Made by a program: the position numbers and the translations under genes | The notes under the pieces: model-generated | What the model was told of the DNA's origin: nothing | Seen by the model: only the letters and a program-made list of their open reading frames with translations | Database searches by the model: none | NCBI GenBank assembly: GCA_045568635.1 | Contig: JBJLAO010000002.1 | Location: 186,001-250,000, forward strand | Direction of reading: 5' to 3' | DNA from: MedAcidi-G1 sp000817085 | GTDB lineage: Bacteria > Actinomycetota > Acidimicrobiia > Acidimicrobiales > MedAcidi-G1 | DNA: 64,000 nucleotides | In this document: positions 43,988-51,594 of the stretch, one piece after another | Layout of the letters: each line of letters opens with the position of its first letter | Numbering within the stretch: position 1 is the first letter of the stretch

Positions 43988-45393
43988 CGCTCTCCAGAAG
44001 AAGACAACTGTGCAACTTTCTCTAACAATACTGACTTGTCAGAAAAGGGAACTTTCTCACCTTTAATCTCTTGATATTTCTCGTGTCCTCGCCCTGCTAT
44101 TACGATTAGATCACCAGATTTAGCTTCATCAACAGCTTCTTCTATAGCTTGTCGCCTATCAACGTAGACACTTTGAGGGTTTATAGACATACCTGAAATA
44201 ATTTCAGAAATTATTTTTTCTGCATCTTCGCTACGCGGATTATCGCTTGTCAAAATATTCACATCAGCTCCTCTACTTGCGACTTCTCCCATCAATGGAC
44301 GTTTTTCGGAATCTCTATCACCACCACAGCCAAAAACAAGAATAATTCGTCCTGTGGCTATTTTTCGACACCCTTCAAGAAGTTCTCCGAGCGCAGACGG
44401 AGTATGTGCGTAGTCGATGATTGCAGATATGCCTTCAGTAATCACTAGAGGCTCAAATCGACCTTCAATAGGATTTGCAGATTTCAATCCAGCTATAATA
44501 TCTGCCGTCTCTAATCCAAGTTGAATCGCAATCTCTGCAGAAACAAGTGCATTAGAGAAAGCAAAAGGTCCACCCAATGGAATAGTTACCCTCTTGCCTC
44601 GCCAATTAAAAGACGAACTATTTTGATCAAATAAAACATCTCTTTCTTTTAATGAGAGTGCTTTTACTTCCATTCCACTTGAAACTGCCTTTTCAAAATA
44701 AGACTGGCCATATTCTTCGTCAGTTGAAATTACTGCTCTTTCTGAGAAAACTCGGCTAAACAGAAGACCTTTAGCGTTATAGTAATTTTCCATTTTTCCG
44801 TGAAAGTCAAGATGATCGTGACTTAGATTTGTGAAAGCAACCGTTGAAAAGCAAGTTTCTTCTACCCTCTTCTGAATAAGAGAATGAGAAGAAACCTCCA
44901 TACCTACTACTCCAACTCCACTATTACAATGCCTCCTTAACTCCCTTTGAAGTTCAGGCGACTCGGGAGTTGTTAACTTTCCAGTCAAGGTCCCAATAGT
45001 CGCTGTAGAGATTCCTGTTTTACGCAATATCTCAGACAACAGGTTAACTACACTAGTTTTGCCATTAGTGCCAGTAACTCCGACAACAGTTAATTCTTTT
45101 GAAGGATTACCAACTATTCGAGAAGCAATACGGGGCAACTCGCTTCTAACATCCCCAACTAAAAAAGTCGGAATATCGAATTCAGATGCTTCTTCAGCAA
45201 AAAGTGCAGAAGCACCTGAATCTATTGCTTCTTGTATGTAATTGTGGCCATCTGTAGTTTCACCCCTTAGACAGCAAAAAATATCTCCCTCACTAACCTC
45301 ACGCGAGTCATGGATAACACGTTTAATTTCTGGATCGACTTGATTACTATCAAGTGACCCTTCAACGTTGGCAATTAGATCTGATAAAAGCAT
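43984..45393 (-). CDS. murE: UDP-MurNAc-tripeptide synthetase (meso-diaminopimelate type)
   Basis: A 469-residue Mur ligase. The P-loop is VVGVTGTNGKTSVVNLL, with the TTPES substrate motif, EVSSHSL and the carbamylated-lysine segment NYYNAKGLLFS. The DNPRSEDAEKI motif near residue 380 is the DNPR signature for meso-diaminopimelate instead of lysine. This implies a meso-DAP cell wall. It overlaps ftsI by one base and mraY by four. Confidence 0.97.
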   Translation of the reverse strand: MLLSDLIANVEGSLDSNQVDPEIKRVIHDSREVSEGDIFCCLRGETTDGHNYIQEAIDSGASALFAEEASEFDIPTFLVGDVRSELPRIASRIVGNPSKELTVVGVTGTNGKTSVVNLLSEILRKTGISTATIGTLTGKLTTPESPELQRELRRHCNSGVGVVGMEVSSHSLIQKRVEETCFSTVAFTNLSHDHLDFHGKMENYYNAKGLLFSRVFSERAVISTDEEYGQSYFEKAVSSGMEVKALSLKERDVLFDQNSSSFNWRGKRVTIPLGGPFAFSNALVSAEIAIQLGLETADIIAGLKSANPIEGRFEPLVITEGISAIIDYAHTPSALGELLEGCRKIATGRIILVFGCGGDRDSEKRPLMGEVASRGADVNILTSDNPRSEDAEKIISEIISGMSINPQSVYVDRRQAIEEAVDEAKSGDLIVIAGRGHEKYQEIKGEKVPFSDKSVLLEKVAQLSSSGER

Positions 45394-47228
45394 TATTCAA
45401 CTAGTGATCCCGCAACTTCTTCATCAAATCTATTATTAGGCAACTCCGAAGAAAATGAATTTAATAGTCCAGCCTGAATTGATGTGATAGCAAGTACCCG
45501 TTCTGAAGAAGTTGGGTCGATTTTTTCATTTTCAGATGGGATCCTTAGTTGTCGTACTGCGAATTTAGCAAAATCTGCAAAAATTGGAGCTGCTGCTTTT
45601 CCACCAGAATCAGCATTGGAAGAAGGCTCATCCACTACTACTAAGGCGACTATTTCAGGATCATCTACTGGAAAAAATCCTGCAAAGCTTACTACATAGC
45701 GCCGATCCTCTTTTTCTTCCCCATAACCACCTAATTGGGGTTTCCAAGCCGTCCCAGTCTTACCAGCGACTCGATAACCAGGAACTTGCGCATTCCTTCC
45801 GGTACCCGAACTCACTACTGTTTCTATTATCTGCACTAGAGAGTCAGCGGTTTGTGACTCAATAATTCTTTCCGGTTGAGTCTTTAAAGATTCAAATGTC
45901 ATATCTACATTATTCCCCATACTTCGTATGAGAGTGGGCGCGGGCTTCAAACCACGGTTGGCAAGAGTTGCATATGCAGTCAACATTTGTAGAGGAGTTA
46001 CAGAAACTCCTTGCCCTATAGCTATCGTCGGTAAAGAAGTTCCCGACCACTTTTCAACTGGAAGCAGAATTCCATTTGCCTCTCCTGGAAAATTTAATTC
46101 ACTCTTTCTTCCAAGACCAAACTTTTGCAATTTATTATGCAAAAGCGAGGCTCCAATTTCTTGCGCCCAAAGAATAGTTCCAACATTAGATGACCTATAG
46201 AGAATTTCAGAAACTGACCATTCGGCTTCCTCGTGGTCAAACCAGTCTGAGAAATCAGAATCATGGACGTGTATCTCGTCTTCTACTTTTCGAACTGAGT
46301 CAATTGAGGCCACACCAGCATCCATAACCGCAGAAAAAGTCAATGGTTTTATTATCGAACCAGGTTCAAAGGTCCATGTCGCACTCCGATGTTCACTAAC
46401 TTGCTGTGTCACTCCATCTGGATTCCGCTCAACAGCGACTGAGGCTAATATTTCTCCAGTTGATGGCCTCATCGCAACCAAAAGACCGCCTTTAGCTTCT
46501 GCTTTATCAACTCCAGAAATCAATATTTTCTCAGCTTGGAACTGAAGAGAACGATCTAAAGTAGAAACGATTGTTTCACCATTCTCAGCTGCCTCCAACG
46601 AATACTCTCCACCTGGAATTGTTGAACCTCTTGGACCGCGTTCAACTATTTTGAGTCCATTCTCACCCGCCAGATAGGCATCATGAGATTTTTCTAATCC
46701 ACTTATACCCTTGCCATCTATGTCTGTCCTGCCGACTATCGCAAGTACTGAGTCTCCGTCCGGTCTAACTCTGCTTTGCTCTTTCTGGGTATAAACGCCC
46801 GAAAGTTTTAAAGATAAAACTGCATCTGCAAAGCGATCCTCTACTTGTCTTGCTAGATACACAAATCTTTTCCCACTACTCAGTTTTTTTTCTAATTCTT
46901 CCAGATCACCACCAATTATCTGGATTAGAGCTTTAGCAGTCAGCACTGGGTCTTCAACAAGTCGTGCATCTGCAACTAAGGATCTTCTTGGAACGGAAAC
47001 TGCAAGATCAACTCCATGCCGGTCGAGTATTGACCCTCTTTGAGCAAATACTTTTTCTGTTTTCATTCTTTGACTAGCTCCGTGAGCGATGTAACGCTCA
47101 GAGTCCAATATTTGAAAATAAACTAATCTCCAAACAAGACCACCCGAAACAAGAATCATTACAAGTCCAAAAAAAATGGAGCGTCTAAAAAAACTTTTTA
47201 AAGGGGAAGCTTGAGGTTTTTTCTTCAT
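45393..47228 (-). CDS. ftsI: septal transpeptidase FtsI (class B penicillin-binding protein)
   Basis: A 611-residue class B PBP: one N-terminal membrane segment (about 14-33), a pedestal domain with MKTEKVFAQRGSILDRHGVDLAVSV, and the transpeptidase domain. The active serine is in EPGSIIKPLTFSAV (SxxK), followed by YRSSNVGTI (SxN) and GKTGTAW (KTG). It crosslinks septal peptidoglycan. A long C-terminal extension of about 40 residues follows the last strand. The cluster position rules for FtsI. Confidence 0.96.
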   Translation of the reverse strand: MKKKPQASPLKSFFRRSIFFGLVMILVSGGLVWRLVYFQILDSERYIAHGASQRMKTEKVFAQRGSILDRHGVDLAVSVPRRSLVADARLVEDPVLTAKALIQIIGGDLEELEKKLSSGKRFVYLARQVEDRFADAVLSLKLSGVYTQKEQSRVRPDGDSVLAIVGRTDIDGKGISGLEKSHDAYLAGENGLKIVERGPRGSTIPGGEYSLEAAENGETIVSTLDRSLQFQAEKILISGVDKAEAKGGLLVAMRPSTGEILASVAVERNPDGVTQQVSEHRSATWTFEPGSIIKPLTFSAVMDAGVASIDSVRKVEDEIHVHDSDFSDWFDHEEAEWSVSEILYRSSNVGTILWAQEIGASLLHNKLQKFGLGRKSELNFPGEANGILLPVEKWSGTSLPTIAIGQGVSVTPLQMLTAYATLANRGLKPAPTLIRSMGNNVDMTFESLKTQPERIIESQTADSLVQIIETVVSSGTGRNAQVPGYRVAGKTGTAWKPQLGGYGEEKEDRRYVVSFAGFFPVDDPEIVALVVVDEPSSNADSGGKAAAPIFADFAKFAVRQLRIPSENEKIDPTSSERVLAITSIQAGLLNSFSSELPNNRFDEEVAGSLVE

Positions 47229-47247
47229 ATTTTATTTCTTCCCAAAA

Positions 47248-47625
47248 TCAACTAGATCGCCTGAAAGGGTTACCCGAGGGTGGCGGAAGCTCAGAAATTT
47301 GTTGTAGTTGTTTTCTCGTAGCTGGCGCCAGCATATTTAGACGGCCTTCTGCCGCAAAAAGAATTCTGTTAGTGTTTTTCAATTCAGCAACTTCAATTCT
47401 TAATTCCTGTGAGTTGCCAGATTCCTCTACGATTTTGAGTTGAAGGGAATCAACTTCTTGCTGAATGGAAACTAAAAAAGCATGTGAACCTGCAACTGAA
47501 ATAAGAAGGACAAAAGAGACCAGAACTCCAAGGAAAATAGGAAATGCAATACCAGTTTTTTGCATCTGACTTTCAGCTTTAATTATTTTCTTTTGAGAAA
47601 CTGGAAGATCTGCTGTGATCGTCAT
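47248..47625 (-). CDS. ftsL: FtsL-like divisome protein
   Basis: A 125-residue bitopic protein: a cytoplasmic N-terminus, one membrane segment (about residues 26-50), a short coiled coil (VSIQQEVDSLQLKIVEESGNSQELRIEVAEL) and a closing RLNMLAPATRKQL motif. FtsL sequences diverge strongly, so the call rests on topology and on the place between rsmH and ftsI. The start overlaps the rsmH stop by four bases. Confidence 0.85.
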   Translation of the reverse strand: MTITADLPVSQKKIIKAESQMQKTGIAFPIFLGVLVSFVLLISVAGSHAFLVSIQQEVDSLQLKIVEESGNSQELRIEVAELKNTNRILFAAEGRLNMLAPATRKQLQQISELPPPSGNPFRRSS

Positions 47626-48560
47626 ACGCTCTCCAAAACTCTTAAGCGAGCGCTCTTAGCACGTCTATTTTCTTTTATTTCTTCTTTTGAAGCGGTTACA
47701 CCTGAGTGAGGTAATTTACCTTTTATAACAGCACCGCAAACGCAAGGGAGTTTGCTGGGGCAGCTACAACCGCCAGTTGCAACATTTTTGAACAACCCCT
47801 TAACCATGCGATCTTCACCCGAATGATAAGAAATGACTATTCCACAACCTTTTGGCTTTAAATAGTCAATAGAGGTAGTTACTCCTTGACTTAACTCTTC
47901 AAGTTCGTGGTTAACTTCCATTCGAATCGCTTGGAAAGTTCGCTTAGCGGGATGCCCACCTCTCCTTCTTGCTGCCGCCGGAATCGCTTTCTTTATCAAT
48001 TCAGCGAACTCTAAAGTATTTTTTATGGGGCGATTTTTTACGATAAATGTGGCGATACGGGCCGCAAATCTTTCGTCTGAATTTCTCTCTATAATTCCCT
48101 TCAAGTCAGATTCTTCTAAATTATTCAATAAATAAGAAGCTGTTTTTTGTTGACGAGTATCCATTCTCATATCGAGAGGACCGTCAAAACGATAGCTGAA
48201 GCCTCTTTCTGCATTATCTAATTGGGGTGAAGAAACACCCAGATCAAAAAGAAACCCAGAAATATGAAGAATGTCTTCCCCAGCGAAAATTTTCTCTAAT
48301 GATGAAAATGGTTCATGGAAAAATCTGACTCTTCCAGAAAATTTTTGGAGTTTTTGACGCGCAGCTTCTAGTGCCGAATAGTCACGATCAATGGCTATAA
48401 GTTCAAGATCAAGACGCCTTTTTAAAATTTCTTCTGAATGGGAACCTCCACCAAGTGTCGCATCGACAAAAATCCCCGATGGAATTCGATCAACGACATT
48501 AAGCACTTCATTCATCATGACTGCCCTATGTTCAAAATTTGGAGTTGATTTATTTTCCAC
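47622..48560 (-). CDS. rsmH: 16S rRNA (cytosine1402-N4)-methyltransferase
   Basis: A 312-residue SAM methyltransferase modifying the ribosomal P-site region. It has HRAVMMNEVL, the SAM site FVDATLGGGSHSEEIL, FDLGVSSPQLDNAERGFSYRFDGPLDMRMD and the C-terminal ISYHSGEDRMVKGLF. The start is a GTG at 48560 with AAAGG seven bases upstream. A large structured RNA region lies between it and mraZ. Confidence 0.96.
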   Translation of the reverse strand: MENKSTPNFEHRAVMMNEVLNVVDRIPSGIFVDATLGGGSHSEEILKRRLDLELIAIDRDYSALEAARQKLQKFSGRVRFFHEPFSSLEKIFAGEDILHISGFLFDLGVSSPQLDNAERGFSYRFDGPLDMRMDTRQQKTASYLLNNLEESDLKGIIERNSDERFAARIATFIVKNRPIKNTLEFAELIKKAIPAAARRRGGHPAKRTFQAIRMEVNHELEELSQGVTTSIDYLKPKGCGIVISYHSGEDRMVKGLFKNVATGGCSCPSKLPCVCGAVIKGKLPHSGVTASKEEIKENRRAKSARLRVLESV

Positions 48561-48580
48561 TTAATTACCTTTAAAATATT

Positions 48581-48698
48581 TTCCGACTATCGACCGTTCT
48601 CCGAATAACTAACTTAAGAATTTTCTTAAAGATCTTGATGGGAGGAGGTGGAGGAGGGGCCTTCCATCTGTTACTCGGAGAACGATCCATAATCGGAA
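48581..48698 (-). ncRNA. long structured RNA leader between mraZ and rsmH
   Basis: Arms at 48581-48609 and 48670-48698 pair over 29 positions. By my count 25 are Watson-Crick on either strand, three more are G-U pairs only on the leftward, transcribed strand, and one is a mismatch (G-G on that strand). The 60-base apical region holds a perfect 16-base palindrome (TTAAGAATTTTCTTAA, around 48613-48628) and a pyrimidine tract with two CCUCCU copies in the transcript. The element starts 25 bases after the mraZ stop and ends 20 bases before the rsmH start. It is probably a cis-acting RNA; a MITE-like insertion is the alternative. Confidence 0.7.
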
Positions 48699-48723
48699 TA
48701 TTGAAATAATTAAAAGCGGTGGG

Positions 48724-49149
48724 TTATATTCCTCCCCCCTGCCAAAAGGTGTCGGCTACGGCCCTATCAAGGTCTTCAGCCATTCCTTCCCAATCAACAG
48801 GATTCCAGATCTCTATGTGCGTAATCGCTCCGCATAGAAGGGCTTCATTTTCCAGGGAGGCAAATTCACGTAAACGTTGCGGAATGCTCAATCTTCCTTG
48901 ACTGTCAATGCGCTGTTCATCAGAGCTAGCTGCAAGTCTTCTAAGTACTTTTGGTTCTACACTGCCCTCTTGGATTTGAACTTGAAGTCGGGAAACCATT
49001 TCTGCAAAAGCTTCGGGGGTATAAATCGCTATGCAATTTGCTGCCGGTGAAATAAAAGCTTCTGCTGAAAAACGAGACCTAAATTTTGCGGGAAGAACTA
49101 CACGTCCTTTTTCATCGAGTGAATGTTCATGTGTTCCTACAAAAAGCAT
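48724..49149 (-). CDS. mraZ: MraZ transcriptional regulator
   Basis: A 141-residue protein with two SpoVT-AbrB-like domains, seen as DEKGRVVLPAKFR (residues about 12-24) and DSQGRLSIPQRLREF (about 83-97). MraZ represses the division cluster from repeated TGGG-type boxes. This is the first gene of the cluster. AAGGG lies eight bases before the ATG. Candidate boxes lie in its own promoter (49211-49258). Confidence 0.95.
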   Translation of the reverse strand: MLFVGTHEHSLDEKGRVVLPAKFRSRFSAEAFISPAANCIAIYTPEAFAEMVSRLQVQIQEGSVEPKVLRRLAASSDEQRIDSQGRLSIPQRLREFASLENEALLCGAITHIEIWNPVDWEGMAEDLDRAVADTFWQGGGI

Positions 49150-49210
49150 CCTGTGTTCCCTTTTAAAATCTTGATTAAAAATCTCTTAGAAAATATGGGA
49201 AAGGCACAAT

Positions 49211-49258
49211 GTTCCATTTCGCCCCATTTTCCTCCACATTTCTAGTATAACACCCCAC
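49211..49258 (-). promoter_or_regulatory. candidate MraZ box array
   Basis: Reading leftward, GTGGGG (49258-49253), GTGGAGG (49237-49231), ATGGGGC (49227-49221) and ATGGAAC (49217-49211) start at spacings of 21, 10 and 10 bases, that is, near whole helical turns. MraZ is known to bind repeated G-rich boxes upstream of its own gene. The assignment is inference. Confidence 0.5.
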
Positions 49259-49267
49259 TTTTGTCAA
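49239..49267 (-). promoter_or_regulatory. candidate mraZ promoter
   Basis: On the leftward strand a perfect TTGACA (49267-49262) is 17 bases from TAGAAA (49244-49239). It overlaps the first candidate MraZ box, so binding there would block transcription of the division cluster. Confidence 0.6.
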
Positions 49268-49329
49268 TAGGCGCGCCAATAAGAGAGATTTATTTAAATT
49301 TCCTTTGGTTTCTAGAAATGAAAGGTGAC

Positions 49330-49971
49330 TTAATTTATGGTTTTTATTAATGCATGCAATAGCTCGTCTGGGTCTCCTTCAATCGGAGCTGCCAGTTCAA
49401 GCAAGTCACTAATAGTCTGTTCTCTTGGTTCCAGGTGAAGAAGATCTACGATTTCCTTAACAGGCCATGAAAATAAAGCAGCACACTGAAACCATGCCCC
49501 TTCTCGAGTTCGCCTTTGACTAATACCAACAGTTTTTTTTCCTGAAACTGTAACTTCACCAGTTGCTAGCCCCGCGAAACATACAAACGGAGAGAGTTTG
49601 TTTTTTCGGATCTCATCGTTGTGAACTATGCCATTAAGGCCGATTTCTTTCATAGCTTTTACCCAAAGTTCGCCTAGCCATAGCGAGGATTGTTGAATGT
49701 CGTTGCACCACAATGGATCTCTCCGTGGGATAATGAAATCAACCCAAAGGACTTGACCAGGCGCTAGAAAGACGGCTCCCCCTCCTGATTTTCTATACAC
49801 ATAATCACATTTAATCTCTTTATCTAGAGGCATGTTTTTCTGTGCAGTTCCAAAAACCATCGTTGGGTTTTCAATCTCATGAATAATAATTTGTCTCGTT
49901 TCAAAAGTAGGAGTTGTGAGATGTCTATCTGCAACACTTCCTGCAGATTTTTTTATAATCCAACTTTCCAC
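49330..49971 (-). CDS. lipoate/biotin-ligase-fold protein (LplA-like)
   Basis: A 213-residue protein of the BPL/LplA catalytic domain. The substrate-binding RKSGGGAVFLAPGQVLWVDFII is diagnostic, and the catalytic lysine lies in GEVTVSGKKTVGISQRRTREG. It is shorter than full LplA, with little C-terminal domain. It could be a lipoate ligase or octanoyltransferase; the sequence does not decide. The GTG start at 49971 lies four bases after the small unknown gene. It is the last gene before the mraZ promoter. Confidence 0.85.
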   Translation of the reverse strand: MESWIIKKSAGSVADRHLTTPTFETRQIIIHEIENPTMVFGTAQKNMPLDKEIKCDYVYRKSGGGAVFLAPGQVLWVDFIIPRRDPLWCNDIQQSSLWLGELWVKAMKEIGLNGIVHNDEIRKNKLSPFVCFAGLATGEVTVSGKKTVGISQRRTREGAWFQCAALFSWPVKEIVDLLHLEPREQTISDLLELAAPIEGDPDELLHALIKTIN

Positions 49972-49975
49972 GAGT

Positions 49976-50236
49976 TCAGTTCTTTAATTTTTCTAAATCA
50001 GCCACCCATGAAAGCCAAGCAATTACAACTTTAACTTCCGGCAGTTTTTCGACCTCGCCTTGATAAGTGATAAGTCTAAACTCCATAAAATCACTACTAG
50101 GAAATGGTAAAAATGGAAAAACTAATGGCCATCTGTTTTTAGCGAGCATAAAAACTTGTTTGATAGCTGAAATCCACAATGAAGGTTTGCAGAGTAAGGC
50201 AAAGAAAAGCTTTGCTAACCATTTCCAAGTCAACAT
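49976..50236 (-). CDS. small protein of unknown function
   Basis: An 86-residue protein beginning MLTWKWLAKLFFALLCKPSLW, hydrophobic and aromatic in its first half, with a mid-region FPFLPFPSSDFMEFRLITYQG and an amphipathic end. I do not recognise a family. It lies three bases after the ROK kinase stop and four bases before the lipoate-ligase-like gene, so it is very likely translated as part of that unit. Confidence 0.6.
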   Translation of the reverse strand: MLTWKWLAKLFFALLCKPSLWISAIKQVFMLAKNRWPLVFPFLPFPSSDFMEFRLITYQGEVEKLPEVKVVIAWLSWVADLEKLKN

Positions 50237-50239
50237 CGG

Positions 50240-51094
50240 TCAGGTGCCTTTTGCATTCAGCCAAATAGCAGCGGCCCCAATTAAAGGAGCCTCTTCTTTA
50301 AGGCCGACATAATTGATTTGAAGATTTTGAGTAAAGTCAAGACCACAAAAATCTTCAGCTGTTGAACGAACCTTGTTTATAAAAACAGATCCGAACCCTA
50401 GAGCAACTGAACCACCGATCAGAACTGTGGATACATTCAGTAAATTAACTGCGATCGAAATAGCTTTTCCGACAAAATAACCACTTCTAATCTTTATTTC
50501 TTCTGATGCTTCAACTGCGGGTCTACCTGTTTCCTTCTCTATTGCAGCACCTGAAGCAACCGCTTCAAGACAACCACTACTACCACATAAACATAAAGGG
50601 CCGTCACTTTGAACATTTACATGTCCTATATGACCGGCGTTTCCCATTTCGCCTTCCACGAGTCTGCCGTCAAGTACGAGGCCGCCGCCAATTCCTGTTG
50701 AAACGACCATCGCTAAATAGTTTTGTTGCCCAGAAGCCGCTCCTTTCCAACCTTCCCCCAGAGCAACTGCTTTAGCATCATTATCAAGAATTACCGGCAA
50801 ACCAAGAGCTTCCGATAATTTCAGTCGGAGTGGAAAGTTTCTCCATTGAGGGATATTTAATGGGGAAATCTCTTCCCCATGGTTGCTCATGGGTCCTGCG
50901 CTCCCTACTCCACAACCTTCAACTTCGACTTCTCCCAAAACTTCTTTAGATAAAGAAAGCAACTTATCAAATAGCTCTTCTCCATTATCCGCTTCTGTGG
51001 GAGTCGAAGATTGTTTCTCAATCACACCATCTGAAGTGACTCGGGCTACAGCAAGCTTAGTTGCACCGATATCTATTGCGAGAATCTCCTGCAC
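50240..51094 (-). CDS. ROK-family sugar kinase
   Basis: A 284-residue ROK kinase: the ATP phosphate loop ILAIDIGATKLAVARV, NDAKAVALGEGW, STGIGGGLVLDGRLVEGEMGNAGHIGH, and the zinc motif CLCGSSGCLEAVASG. Glucokinase is the likeliest role in Actinobacteria. I use a GTG at 51094 with AAGGAG seven bases upstream; the ATG at 51100 lies only one base from that site. It follows the DUF3040 gene. Confidence 0.9.
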   Translation of the reverse strand: MQEILAIDIGATKLAVARVTSDGVIEKQSSTPTEADNGEELFDKLLSLSKEVLGEVEVEGCGVGSAGPMSNHGEEISPLNIPQWRNFPLRLKLSEALGLPVILDNDAKAVALGEGWKGAASGQQNYLAMVVSTGIGGGLVLDGRLVEGEMGNAGHIGHVNVQSDGPLCLCGSSGCLEAVASGAAIEKETGRPAVEASEEIKIRSGYFVGKAISIAVNLLNVSTVLIGGSVALGFGSVFINKVRSTAEDFCGLDFTQNLQINYVGLKEEAPLIGAAAIWLNAKGT

Positions 51095-51114
51095 TAGCAT
51101 TCTCCTTCATAATT

Positions 51115-51507
51115 TCAGTCAAGATTGTCGCGACGAAAACGATCTTTCATTAAATCTCGAAACTTCTGAGATGAATCTCCTAATTTGATGCCCTTTTCGC
51201 TCCATATAGAAGACTGTGATGCTTGTTGAATGCCAGTTCGTCCTAGGTTCCTAGCATTCTTTTCAATTGAAAGTGCTGAAAATAGCATTAGAAGAAAGGC
51301 TATAAATGCGAACACAAAAGAGACTGACAGTGTTATGAGCATGCAGGCCACTCCAACAAAAAAAGCTAAAATTGACCATTTTAGATTTTTAAGTGACTTG
51401 GTGTAGACAGTAGTTTCAGAGACTTCACGCGCTAATTCCGGATCGCTCTCGTAAAGACTTTCCTCAATTTCGAGCAGGATTCTCTCTTCGTCTTCTGAAA
51501 GTGGCAT
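51115..51507 (-). CDS. DUF3040 membrane protein
   Basis: A 130-residue protein with the actinobacterial DUF3040 opening MPLSEDEERILLEIEESLYESDPELA, then two closely spaced membrane segments (about residues 45-65 and 66-85). DUF3040 is a mostly actinobacterial family of unknown function. It supports the taxonomic placement. It lies between dinB and the ROK kinase. Confidence 0.9.
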   Translation of the reverse strand: MPLSEDEERILLEIEESLYESDPELAREVSETTVYTKSLKNLKWSILAFFVGVACMLITLSVSFVFAFIAFLLMLFSALSIEKNARNLGRTGIQQASQSSIWSEKGIKLGDSSQKFRDLMKDRFRRDNLD

Positions 51508-51594
51508 TTATTTAACTCTCCTACACGTCATAATCTCTCTAATAAATTCTAACTGTTAATCAAGGCATAACAGCATTACCCCGCTAACCCTTTC

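Noticed and set aside
49270..49277. GGCGCGCC palindrome upstream of mraZ
   Set aside because: A short GC palindrome lies outside the promoter core and has no partner site; chance is a sufficient explanation.
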